Part shown: piece by piece, positions 1 to 11,150 of the stretch
Layout: each line of letters opens with the position of its first letter
Position numbering within the stretch: the stretch's first letter is position 1
NCBI RefSeq assembly: GCF_037975245.1
Contig: NC_092569.1
Coordinates: 15,869,501 to 15,933,500 of the forward strand
DNA: 64,000 nt
DNA from: Apostichopus japonicus
Lineage: Eukaryota > Echinodermata > Holothuroidea > Aspidochirotida > Stichopodidae
Reading direction: 5' to 3'
Translations under genes and position numbers: made by a program
The notes under the pieces: generated by a model
What the model saw: only the letters and a program-made list of their open reading frames with translations
What the model was told of the DNA's origin: nothing
The model's database searches: none

Positions 1-2699
1 GTGTCCTCCGAACATGATCTATGGAAACTGCACTTGTGAAGCAACATGTGAAGATCCCAAAGGAGAGTCTGCTTGTAACAGTACCTGTTTAGGTAGCACG
101 GGCTGTATCTGCAAAGCTGGATTAATGCTGAATGGAAGTGACTGTATCAGTGCGAGTAAATGCAGCTGTTTCGTTACAGAGGCCGAGTTGGTTATATCGG
201 TGAGTGCTGTGACATCTATTTAAATGTAAGATGACATTTCTTATGGATATTTGAGCACAGAATTAAATTTTATCTGACAACTATTTTTTTCTTCCAACCT
301 AAAATTTTACATATGATCTGTTTTAGAATGGAAAAACATACGTTAACGATAACTGCACCCAGAAGTGTTCCTGTAGCAATAACCGACTGATCTGTGAAGG
401 CTACAGATGTGATACCAATGCTGTGTGTGATGTCGAGAATGAAGTACGAAAGTGTTATTGTTAATGATGGATACGAAGGTGACGGTGAAACTCGCGAGTT
501 ATTGTATACAGACTGTCAGGAAGTTTATGACGCTGGACAAAGACAAGATGGGGTTTATACAATCATGCCTACTGGATGGCCTGGTTTACCATTCAACGTA
601 TCTTGCAAAATGGAAAACAACGGAGGATGGACTGTAAGTCTTGAATGAAGCAATATCAATATTTCAAGTATGCTTTTGTGAGTTTTTGTTGATTAAGTAT
701 ATTGTAGACGGTAATGCACAAGTCAAAGTCCAAGATTCTGTTTTCGGTTTGGTTGCACTTTAATAATACCTCACCAGGTATTCAGTGTATCGAAATTGCT
801 TTAGCGGAAGCAATGTGTGACAATCCTAAAATTGCCCACCCCCTAAAGTAAACAAAAACAAAGAAAAGTCTTACATATGTCTACTGAAATAGTATTCTAT
901 CAATATATATTCGTGCGTTGTGTCTTAAATTAAGTTTGTCTGCTAGCATGCTTCACGACTCTCATCATTATCTTTCTTTTATTATATTTACTTGCTATCT
1001 TTTCAGGTGTTTCAACGTCGTACTGATGGCTCTACGAGTTTTGATCAAAACTGGGCTGCGTACAAGGACGGGTTTGGTGACAGCAGGAACTTATGGCTAG
1101 GAAATGAAAAGCTTCATTACTTGACGAACCAAAGAAACTACAAGCTTCGCTTTGACATCACTACTTCTAGTGGATCGGCTAAATATGCTGAGTATACAGA
1201 ATTTCAAATCGAGTCTGAAAGTACCAACTACACAATGAATAAACTGGGCAATCACAGTGGAAATACAGGTTTGTTACATGTTTGATATTAGAGCCTTGCC
1301 TTGGATATTAGGTCAAGTTAAAGTTCCTAGTATGTTCACAATAAACTTCATGCGAAAATGGTCGCCGAGGTTTCAACACATCTTGATATTAAATATTACC
1401 TACAAAATCTGTAAAAAGTACAGAAACCCTTACAAAGAAGGTTTGATGAAACACCCCCCTCCCCATCCTCACCCTCTTTTCAAAATTCACGCACAAAATT
1501 TCTACGGTTGTATATACGAGATAATAATCAAGTTTATAACTAATGTGAAGAACCATTTTTACATTCACCAGTTTTGGTGTTGTAATATTTGATGCGCAAA
1601 GAAGGTTTTGTCGCGGACAGGATTTGAGTAAGTGATCTTCACAATGACAAAAAAATATCGTCCCATCTGGACCCGTTACTTTAAAGAAACAGTACAGTGT
1701 TAGATATTATTGTATCATCTTATCAATTGGATACCGGTGGTATCATTTACAAAATATTAAAGTAGTCTGACAAGCCGATGAAAAAGAATATGTGCGGAAT
1801 GAGCAAGCACCAGTCTAAGGACATGACATATCATGGAAGAAAAATACGACCACATATCTTCACAGAACCATTAACAGAGAACGAAGGTTTCCAGTAAACG
1901 CATACTACTAACAGAATAATGTTTCTTACAAGATCTGTGAAACAATTATACGAAGAAGTGCCACACACCTTGTTTGAAGACAAATACAACCTAAGAAATA
2001 GATACAATTACAATGTGAAAATAATAACTAAAAACTAGTTAGAGGAAAGCCTAAGATTTAGTTCTCATTTACAACCAAACACATATTGACTAATTTAATC
2101 ATAATATTTAATATAATTAGACAATACTAGTTCCTGCAGACAAGCCTAGTTTTCTTAGTAAACATCATCCATTTAAATTCAATTCAATGGTCACCTATAT
2201 TGAGAAGAAAACCTGATTAAAAGAAAGGACAATAAAGAAAAAATCAACTCATGAAGTATTTAACTCAAAGTGTACTGTAAAACTTATTTTATGTCCCAAG
2301 AAAAGGTTTGCAAAATATAAAACAGGATACTATGTCTATTGTTTAACTACCAAGTATTAACCACGGATGTTTCTTGCTGTTTTCCATCACAGGTAATAAC
2401 CTCTATCGTAACAAAGGAAAACAATTCAGCACGCATGAACGAGACAATGACGAATGCGAAACCTTCAACTGCGCAGAGAAGCACAAAAGCGGCTGGTGGC
2501 ACTCGAACACTTGGTGCACTATTTGTGATAGTTATAGCTATTGCTATTATTTCCAATACAGCAGTAGCTGCAAGTCATTTTGTACGCTTGGCAACCTCAA
2601 TGGTGTCTACAATGGAGGCAACGGAGATATGATCTCCATTTATAATAGTTTATACTACACCCCCAGTTCGTTGTAATGAAAATTCGACCATCCTCTTGA
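1..2699 (+). CDS. Fibrinogen-related multidomain protein (TIL, VWC-like, EGF-like, fibrinogen), 5' partial, frame disrupted
   Basis: Secreted-type FReD gene entering from the left edge. Exons: 1-199 (reading from base 2), 327-633, 1007-1268 and 2393 to about 2699, with GT-AG introns and matching phases (0,0,1). The first exon encodes a trypsin-inhibitor-like cysteine-rich module (starts CPPNMIYGNC). The second has a short VWC-like cysteine stretch (NGKTYVNDNC), the start of an EGF-like motif (KCYC, then NDGYEGDGET) and the fibrinogen start LLYTDCQEVYDAG to GGWT. The third has VFQRRTDGS to HSGNTG; the fourth has FSTHERDNDE and NLNGVYNGG. Two frame breaks are visible: an extra T at about 461-462, giving a stop at 462-464 inside the EGF-like motif, and a shift near the C5 run at 2660-2664, so that the family ending VVMKIRPS lies in another frame (2670-2696). 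The EGF-like motif also has R where its last Cys is expected (ETR). This is either a young pseudogene or a gene carrying assembly indels. A cysteine-rich insertion lies in exon 4. Confidence 0.8.
2504..2573 (+). other. Cysteine-rich insertion inside the fibrinogen P-subdomain of the first FReD gene
   Basis: FReDs normally run from GWW through a single Cys straight to (S/T)NLNG. Here about 22 residues with four extra cysteines are inserted between GWWHSNTWC and TLGNLNG, following a C-x2-C-x5-C-x8-C-x3-C pattern that includes the usual Cys. The same pattern is recognisable in the minus-strand copy near 38.3 kb and the fossil exon near 4.4 kb, so it is inherited and not a local error. The intact FReD at 9.8 kb lacks it. 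Confidence 0.7.
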
Positions 2700-3625
2700 G
2701 TTGATGACGGATAGCCTGTCATGTGATTTCCTCGAAACCATTGTGGAAAAATGAGTAGTAAAATGAATAGATAACTTTTTTTTATGAGAAACTCAAATCA
2801 ACTGGATGAAACGAGCACTTGGTAGTATCTGAAAAAAAATATATGAAATTATGTACCATCCTCGAGGATTTTAACCTCTCAAGAAAACTTTAATGGGTTA
2901 TAATAATTGGTCAAATGTGAGTCACAGATTGAGAAACAATAAATCTTCATAAATCTTCAGATACATTGTTGAAAATTCCTTTATTTGCAATAAGTATCTA
3001 AACTAATTAACCTTTCAAATGCAATGAATATGAATAAACAACTGGAACAGGATCATATATGTGTCTTTAATAGGTTCATTGTGTTTATATCCCTAAAGTA
3101 TAGTAACCAGCGGGGCGAGTTTTGGAAGCTCGCCCCCCCCCCCTTCAGTCAAATGTCTCGCCCCCCCCCCCCCTCCAATGACATTGGTGGCCAAAGAAAA
3201 TATTGGTCGAAAGTTACAAAGTGCATTTAAGACTCAGTTAAAACAGTTCGCGGTTGACGTTCATCCGTAATTGACCGGAATTCTCAAATTTATACAAGCC
3301 AATTGCGTCTAAAGTATTATCCTATCATTTTGCTTTCTGTTATCGCTACGGGGCCCTCGTCCCCTCCCTTCGTCACACACGTTTCCTCACAAGATAACCT
3401 GCAACCATGTTCGTTATACCATGTGTATGTTTATAACTTACTACCATCGTTAGTTATATCGACCGTACGCAGGTATTCCAATATTGTTACTTGGAAGCTG
3501 CAGCATGATATATTACGTAATTTCAACATCGCCCGTGTGAACTCACACAGACCGATCAGTCGTTAGAATACGCTCAATCAGATTTAATATATTAAAAAGG
3601 ATGGACTATGGCGCTGAAAAACATG
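2700..3625. other. 3' flank of the first FReD gene, no gene seen
   Basis: A possible polyadenylation signal AATAAA lies at 2938-2943, about 240 bases after the reading frame ends. Two poly-C runs near 3132-3143 and 3161-3173 follow GCTCG/TCTCG words, which looks like transposon-derived sequence. No coding exon was recognised. Confidence 0.5.
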
Positions 3626-4345
3626 GGTTGGTTGCGCTTGCGTGACTATTGACGCCATAGGGCCAAAGTTCACAGATCTAATAACCTTCAACACATTACT
3701 GTGGCCATTACACTTATACCGAAATAACAAGCGTTTTGCAAACAACTCATGGACCATAAGAACGATAGACTTCAAACTTGGTGAGTGTGTGCCTTGAGAT
3801 GGGTTGTAGTACATGTGGAACTAACGGAGTCGTCATGTAGTAAGTGGTCAGAGGTCAAATAATACACAACGCATATTCAATTAAAGTTAAATGCCAAATA
3901 TCACGTGATCAAAGGAGGTAAAGGTTACCAACGGTCAAATTTTGCACGTAGCAAAATGACCTAGACTGTGTATTTCAAGTTTGAAGTCTAGGATATTTCG
4001 GTAGCTAAAGTTCATTGCTTAACACACTTGCTACAAATTCAGTAATAACAACCTGTTCCCTTTGGTTGCATGTACATTCCAAGCGTTAAGTAGCTCAAAG
4101 TGCTTTCCCAGTGAGGAAGGAATATATAAAAGAGTGCATTGTTTGAATGAACGTTTACATGTGTCTATATACCCAAATATGAGGATGAGATTTGCAACTC
4201 CACGAATTGCTTTCTTGCGTTGTCTGTACGATGGCGCTCTTGTAGATTTGAAACAACACTACTTTGGAAAGCGTACGGAGAAAATCATGAGGTCTTTGCG
4301 TTTCCAGATCAACCTTTCGTGCACTGTAGGGGCAAATGTTTTCAG
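3626..4345 (+). repeat. Inverted segmental duplication, copy A
   Basis: This segment matches, in reverse complement and with moderate divergence, 37520 down to 36893 and then 35030 down to 34935. Shared words include TATTGACGC, GATCACGTGATATTTGGC and the stretch around CAAATATGAGGATGAGATTT. Copy A is uninterrupted where copy B carries a 1.86 kb foldback element. It runs into a fossil FReD last exon, so it is probably the old intron 3 of a FReD gene. Confidence 0.85.
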
Positions 4346-4590
4346 CACACCTGACCGAGATAATGACACATTTGGTAATTTCCATCATAAGCATGAGACT
4401 GTCGGACTGGATTATTATTGTTCGCAGTGTGATGATCCTGGTGGTGTATGTGATCAGTTTAATATCAACACTTGGCTTTCACTTTGTACAAGCAATCGGA
4501 AACTACAATAGAGGCACTGCGGAGAAAATGTTCGCGGACTATGCAGCCAACATTCAATACATTGATATCAAAAATCACCCATCCACGTGA
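4330..4590 (+). pseudogene. Fossil last exon of a FReD gene
   Basis: After an acceptor-like TGCACTGTAG at 4320-4329 the sequence reads GANVFSTPDRDNDTF, the usual start of a FReD last exon. A cysteine cluster C-x2-C-x6-C (CSQCDDPGGVC) then corresponds to the cysteine-rich insertion of the gene at 2.5 kb. After a stop at 4509-4511 the family-like GNYNRGTA continues in another frame to 4590. The conserved GWW is not preserved. No other exons of this copy were recognised nearby, so it is a decayed fragment. An open frame from 4062 that runs through it is not regarded as a gene. Confidence 0.65.
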
Positions 4591-4965
4591 AAGATAAATA
4601 TATCTTATTTGCTTATCGTCATTAGGATTACACTTATATTTAGAATGGAGTTCAATTAACCTACTGAGCAGACCTGAGCAGCAATGATGAACTTGATGAT
4701 TTCTCTTTCACGTCAAACGTCTTCAAGTCGATCGATATGGACTGGTAACTTATACGACGGATTCTTAATTTTTTAATTCTTAATTTGGTTGAACCAACAA
4801 TTTACAAAGGGTTACAATATTTTATTCATTTAATTTTAAACTTGTTAATTTTTTTGTATGATTCAGCATTGTTACGGACCTACCGCTTCTTATAAGTCAC
4901 TCTAACCAAAGTTCTCCAGTCCACGTGAGAGTCTGTACAGGTTTAGTGCGCTTAAGTATTCCGTA

Positions 4966-5268
4966 CCGGCGCGTAGCCAAGGGGGGGGGGGCGAAGGGGC
5001 GACCGCCCCCCTTGAGCATATTTTTTGTGGATGTTTTTATGATATCGCTAGTAATTTCAAAATAGAAAATCCTTAAATGTAACTTACAAGGCCTAGGAAG
5101 TGCCATTTCCAGCGATCTGGGAGGCATTTTCGGCCAAAATGTTCTTGTGCGCTTCGCGCCAACACATGGTGGCGCTACGCTTAGATAGTTTGCAGAGCCA
5201 TATACACGGCTCTGATAGTTTGCCTACAGGTGCGCCCCTCCCTTGCCAAATTAATGGCTACGCGCCTG
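4966..5268. mobile_element. hAT-like MITE (303 bp) with 8-bp target duplication
   Basis: The ends are inverted repeats around GGCGCGTAGCCA. The flanks are ATTCCGTA (4958-4965) and ATTCCGCA (5269-5276), an 8-bp target duplication with one mismatch, the length typical of hAT elements. The interior shares a stretch (CATTTCCAGCGATCTGGG to CGCTTAGATAGT) with the element at 15239-15638, so both belong to one dispersed family. No transposase is encoded. Confidence 0.7.
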
Positions 5269-5276
5269 ATTCCGCA

Positions 5277-7193
5277 ATCGGGCAAACGGCCACGTGACTA
5301 CTTTGGAAGTATCCGGTGCTTTCGTTGTTGTTCGTTGCGCACGTAGGCAGACATTATTTTGCTAGGGATGTAGGGACGGCTCAGTGCTCAGATGTATACT
5401 ACACCCACTCATGGGAATTGCCATCATTTAGCAAAGCGTTAACTAAAACTGGCACGGTCACTCAAGTACCTTGTTGATTACATATCTCTCGTATAGAGTA
5501 ATCTGCAAATTCTTCTTAATTATCTCAGCACGGCAAGGACTGTTCCTAAAGAAGCAAGGTAGGCGTAAATAAGTTATATTCATGCATGTACGAATTATGT
5601 GTACTGTGATGAGGAAATTCTGAATTGTTCATGTAAGGTAAAGCCATTCATATTCCAAAGTGATTGTCTCTGTAAGGTTGAGTAGGGGATAATAACGGCA
5701 TATACATATGCAATCTCCTGTTCCGCTATACGGAAACTGGTTAGGCCTATGTGACCTCATGTTTTCTTTTGTTGCTTCCATTGTCTATTAATAAATGGCA
5801 TATTTGATAGATATACCCATGATGTTGTAAAAATATAGTACTGTGTTGCTGCCGTAATGCGACAGTTTGATTTACGCAAACTAACGATTTACTGAACAGC
5901 TTATAAACCATATGATTGCTGTAACATGCAGGAATGTCTGTACTAAACCGACTGGCCGTGTACGTACTTGATAGGCTACATATACACATGTATGTTGATG
6001 TACTAAAGCTATGTGATGCACCAAACTGAGCCTCGTCCTTGTGGCACCGCAATGTCTACTCTCCTGGGATAGGCATACGTCATTCCCAAGTGTAAATTTA
6101 TACAATAACTATTATGCATCCATGTATAATGTAATTATGATATGTAGGTTAAATTTTGGATCGTAAGAACTAAGTATGTAATGTTTGATTCGGTGCTAAA
6201 AGAACACAATCGTTTTTGTTGTTTTACAGTCTATAGATTCGAGGAAGCCAGTTTTAGAAAATATGTTAAACCAACTGAATACCTGATAATCTATAGGCTA
6301 CGCCATGATGAATTTTTCGTAGAGTATCGATTCTTTGTCTACCAGTCTAAGTTCTATCAAGCCGCTTCATGTATCGGTCATGTCGAGTCGAGTCATTATC
6401 AGTGAAAGTCCTGACTCGAGTTTATTTCATGACTAAAGCCAACGTTGGCATACTATCTCTAGCTGCCAATGCTGAAGAAATGTATACTTCCAGTGCGCAC
6501 TTCACCCTTGAAAATAGAAACATATCGAGTTCACCTAATTCTTACAGCGACCCGTATAGGCTACCTTACTCTCGACCCCCCCCTCCCTTACACCTCGCGC
6601 TAACAATGATACAAACAGTCTGACGGCAATGTTCTTCCAGGTGTACAATCAGAGGGAGGCTCAATTACTCTTTATTGTATAACATTAAGCTTCATTGTTA
6701 ATATCTATTAATATAGCAAAATGAATTCCGAGACTTGCTTATTATCTACTTTTTTCTAAAGAAACATGATAGAGGTGTAATCCACACCTAATCTGTATTT
6801 TTTATGTGATGTTTTTCAACAATCATTTCTTCGTTTAAGTATTGGAATTGACAAGCATTAGTTGATTAACATTGATAATCAGGTGTGGACTGAGAAACTA
6901 CCGTTATTAACTTAAGTCTGACAACAAAGGAACATTCTCAACAATTTCTGTAAGCTGAATATCTTTAACATTATAGAAATATGACAAGCATCGACATCTT
7001 TCATTTGTGATGATGCGCTATGACATATCGAAAATAACATAATGCTTGACAAAAGCCATTTTCTTTTTGCCGAATGTGTGCATCCTTCTTCCATAGAGCA
7101 AAGGAAATCAGCTTTACTTATTTCCATGTTTGTGTGAAACAAACTAAGAAGTTGCTAAATTTCAAATTCCTTTGTGATCTTTTCCACAGACTG
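5277..7193. other. Intergenic, no gene seen
   Basis: AT-rich sequence between FReD units. Only short unsupported frames and a few C runs (around 6578) were seen, with no recognisable domain, RNA gene or element boundary. Confidence 0.5.
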
Positions 7194-9937
7194 ATGAGAT
7201 ATATAAAGAAGTCCATAATTATGAACATTTTAGTGGTAATTTTGGTTATCTCAACACTCTCTGGCCACGCTACTGGTAAGTAAAACAAGTTCATGCACTC
7301 AGTGAGTTATTATGAAAACGTTAGGCCCCACGAGGATCGAAGGAATAAGTTGGAAAAGAGAAGGTCTAATTAATACTAAAATGCCTCATGGGCTCAAAAT
7401 TCAGGAAGAACATGATTAAACTTTCATCTGCTCCCCCCCCCCCCCTTCATATACTTGTTCCCCTTCTGTCATCCCTCTTCTCCTAACGCGCTCACACCTC
7501 TTTACTAAACAGTTTCCTGTTTTTGTCCTTCTGCAGTTAATTCCCTACCCTTAAACCTCTTTTGTACCTCTAACATCAATCTCTTCTGTGTTCACCCTGC
7601 TATGTAACCTTTCTGTATTCTGTGCTTGTACTTTGTCCCTTGTTGTTTCTGTTGAAGATCCTGCTAGGATCGAAAAGTCAGACATTTACACATTCTCTTA
7701 CACAGTCTCTTGAGTGGATAAGCAGTTTGCTAACAGTTTTCGTTTTATGTATATTTTATACTAAACATAACCTTCATTATTATTATAATTTGCAGTCAGA
7801 TTTGATATTACAATCACACATTACACACATTAGATAATATATAGTCTTTTTTGGATTATATGCTGAGTATTAATATTTTTCTTTCAGGGGAACTTTTACT
7901 CACCGACTGTCTCGATGTTTACAATACCGGTTTCACCGAAAGCGGTGTCTTCTCGATTCAACCGCCTTGGTCCGATTCTTCGTTCAATGTTTTCTGTAAT
8001 ATGTCAGATGGAGGTGGCTGGACGGTAAATGCTTTCTCTTAAGTTGATAATAAGTTGTGATTAATGAATATTGACCTACGTATTGCAAAGGTTAATACAC
8101 ACCAATATGAATCTTAGAAAGGGAGGGTTAATATTAATAATGAAATTTTTTGATCATCGCTATTATTTGCTATACAAGCCCGTATCCTATATTCTATATA
8201 TCCATGTTTAGACATAATTCTGTATTCTGTACTGCAGGAGAACTGTATCATATGACGAAAATTCTTCTACTATTTTTACCCCGAACTCTACAGTTTTTCG
8301 GATTTTCTTTGTCTCAGTTCATTTTCCTTCATTTTATGCTTAGTATATAAGGCTTTAATATTTTTTTTTTTTTTTGCACAAAGTCGTTTGCTAGCTATGA
8401 ATCCTAAACACACCAGTGTGAAATCTACTAACTGCCACGCCCACCTCACATGATTTCTTTACCGCTTTGTTGCGCCTACCTGAACGTGATATTCGAACAG
8501 TCGACTTCCAAACTCAATACTACTTGCGCTTGCACCAATACCAAATTGTAGCCTACGTTCTTTCGACCATGGAGGCAAAAACTGTTTTTACCTCCATGGT
8601 TCGACGAGCTTCGAGTGGTAACAAGTGGTAAGTTGGTGAACGCACTCTTGAACGGAAATTCGCTTAGTGTGTCATAAGTCCTGATATCGACATATGTCAG
8701 TCAAATTAAATGATGATAGTCATGAACAACGTTTAGTATCAGATATATTTCAGTTCTTATGGTATACTATAAAAACTTAAGTTCAAAGTTAACGTGATTT
8801 GCTTTTCCAAATTATAACATCAGGTGTTTCAACGACGGATAGATGGATCAGTAAATTTCACTGTCAACTGGGAGGGTTACAAGGAAGGATTCGGCCAACT
8901 TGAACACGAGTTCTGGCTGGGTAATGAGAAACTGTACCGTTTGACTAACCATGGCGAGTATCAACTCCGCATCGATCTGGTGAGCAGTGAAGGGAAGCCT
9001 TACTACGCCAAGTACGACTTCTTCCGCATCAACAATGAAAGCGATTACTATCGGTTATCCGGTCTCGGTGAATACAACGGAAATGCAGGTTTGTCAAATT
9101 GCTAACGCTTGAGTAGATACTTGTTAAAGAAAAGCCACGAAAAAGATCACAGATTTGACAAAATGTTGATTTGGTAATTAAGCTCTGTAAAGATATAAAC
9201 TGATTTTATTGTTCTTTATTGAATTTGTTTTGAGGTTAATGTACCTTGATATTGAAGCAACCTCACATAGGTTTCTGAAATTAAAATCAAAGAAAAGCTT
9301 GTGTCAATTCTCTATAATTGCCCAATTGTGTTTATTTGTTTTCTGTGTGCAAGGCGTAGGAAATATTTTGTTATCGACTTGGTACAATTTATAGTTGCAC
9401 ACATTCTTATGACGTCATGTGAATCAACACAGTTTTTCCAACTTTTGTCAGATATTGACATTTCTACAACTTCGATATAACAGATGATGCTTTAATATTG
9501 CGCGTAGGCTGTACAACTTTGTAAACATTGTAACAAGTTCAAATAGTTTTGAAAAGAAGCAGAAGACATAACTTTCTTTTTCAATAAGAAGTGTCATTTT
9601 TTTTACTCCAGCTTTTTATTTGTTTATTATTCCCATATTTTCAATACTTATAGTGAGTGGAATAGACCCTGATCAAGCGGGTTTGCGACCTCATCTGAAC
9701 CAAACTTTTAAAGCTTATGATTTGGATGACAACAGCTTCCCTGTTCGTTATTGTGCGAAGATCTTCGAAGGTGCATGGTGGTTCAATGCGTACTGTGGCA
9801 ACACAAACCTGAACAGTCTTTATCCTGAGTACATCTTCTGGAATCATCTCCCGGGAGAAGTGTTTACGACTAATAATATCTCATTCACACAGATGAGTAT
9901 TAAACCTAGGGTACACCCATCTAATAATAAAACATAG
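7194..9937 (+). CDS. Short secreted fibrinogen-related protein (FReD only), four exons
   Basis: An intact FReD gene with exons 7221-7275 (or from an upstream in-frame ATG at 7194), 7888-8024, 8824-9088 and 9654-9937. All introns are GT-AG with consistent phases 1,0,1. The product is 246 residues (255 from the upstream ATG). Exon 1 encodes a signal peptide (MNILVVILVISTLSGHA). The fibrinogen domain starts ELLLTDCLDVYNTG and continues with GGGWT, VFQRRIDGSVNF, FWLGNEKL and a DxD-type calcium-loop candidate (YDLDDNS). CAKIFEGAWWFNAYC and NLN follow, and it ends in MSIKPR. The four cysteines expected for two disulfides are present. Several N-x-S/T sites fit secretion. It lacks the TIL/EGF part and the cysteine insertion of the first gene. 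Family role: extracellular recognition of glycans or microbes; the ligand is unknown. Confidence 0.9.
7640..7735 (+). repeat. Dispersed repeat related to the palindromic unit at 10.3 kb
   Basis: In intron 1 of the intact FReD gene, the words GAAGATCCTGCTAGGATCGA and GTGGATAAGCAGTTTGCTAA recur in the same order at 10350-10450. The 95-bp module is probably the tail of a retroelement; its family was not identified with certainty. Confidence 0.55.
8564..8603. repeat. Perfect-looking short hairpin in FReD intron 2
   Basis: CGACCATGGAGGCAAAAAC faces GTTTTTACCTCCATGGTTCG across one base. The arms are about 19 bp and nearly perfect. It may be a minimal palindromic element or an RNA hairpin. Confidence 0.65.
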
Positions 9938-10271
9938 TGATAAGAACAATATTCCGAATGTGATTGTCAAAGCAAACCAATTTTTTTGTCTTCTAGGTTT
10001 TGCTATGACTCAATGATTTTATATATTTGATTATTTTTCTATCTCGTGTTTCATAGAATATATTCTGATAAAGTCGTCAATGCTTAGGACCCAACCAGCT
10101 TTGTGCACTGAGCAACAAAGATATCATTGAGCTGTATGAAACACGCTTAAAGTCATTTTGTAAAAACATGGCAGTAACATAATCAAACCAATGTATCATT
10201 TTACTTTTGTTATTTTAAGATTTATGTTTATATTTTAATGATAAGCGAAAGAGATTACCATATAAATATTA
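9938..10271. other. 3' flank of the intact FReD gene
   Basis: No gene seen. An AATAAA at 9926-9931 overlaps the last codons of the FReD gene; no convincing downstream signal was picked out. Confidence 0.4.
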
Positions 10272-10460
10272 TGTGTAAAAGTAGGTTGGCCTGACGTTTC
10301 GATCCTAGCAGGATCTTCTTCAGAGTCTTCTTCAGAGGCCTTTAGCCTCTGAAGAAGATCCTGGTAGGATGGAAACGTCAGGCCAACTTACTTTTACACA
10401 TTCTATTACACATGCAGGCTCTCTAGTGGATAAGCAGTTTGCTAACAGTTTTATTTTATT
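10272..10460. repeat. Long palindrome built from a dispersed repeat end
   Basis: The left arm 10272-10339 and right arm 10345-10400 are near-perfect inverted copies containing CTGACGTTTCGATCCTAGCA and its complement. A nested TCTTCTTCAGAG duplication lies at the centre. The right arm continues with GTGGATAAGCAGTTTGCTAA, as in the copy at 7640-7735. This looks like two repeat copies joined head to head. Confidence 0.75.
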
Positions 10461-11150
10461 TTTACTAATAATGGGAAAATGACATTTATGATGTCTTACC
10501 CACACCTGCGTATAGTTATTGTTTATGAGGACATGTAGAAAAGAAACTAATTTTTTTTTTTTTTTTTTTTTTAAACTAGCAATGCCAGCAGACGTAAACA
10601 GGAACGGTGGCAATGTGAGAAAACATTTTCACGGATTACTAATAGAACTGTAACCTCAAAACGTGGAGATAAAAAATTCGGCCATCTTCTTGAGAATATT
10701 TCAACCTGTTATAGGGTAATAGTCACAGTATATATACCAATCTTCCCTCTGCACATCTGACCAGCAGTTATGAAACTATTTTGATTTTCCACGTTAGGTG
10801 CGGCGAACATTTTCAAGTTGCAGAAAAGTGACCGAAAAAGATGATTACACTAAATAAGTTGTTAAGTTACCAATATTTACCAAGTATAGGCCATTTGGTA
10901 GTCAACCCTTGGCAATATATGAATCATAAAACCTTCATTTTTTTTTTAAATGATACCCAACAACAGCCGTTTTGAATCTTTTTTTTAAATTCATGTGGGA
11001 ACACCATTCAACTTCAGTGTGCATAATGGTAATTTCATCACAGTGGTGAAACATAACTAATAATGCGCTATATTTTAATATCTTCAATGTAAAATACGAA
11101 CAGAAAACACAACAGCCCAGAGTTTGTGATTTCATGTCACGTGTTTTGCC
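10461..11150. other. Intergenic, no gene seen
   Basis: AT-rich, with a T run at 10551-10572. No domain or element was recognised. Confidence 0.5.

Noticed and set aside
4062-4511. 149-codon open frame
   Set aside because: Its first half is duplicated non-coding flank (copy B has a transposon in it) and its second half is a fossil FReD exon. It is not a gene of its own.
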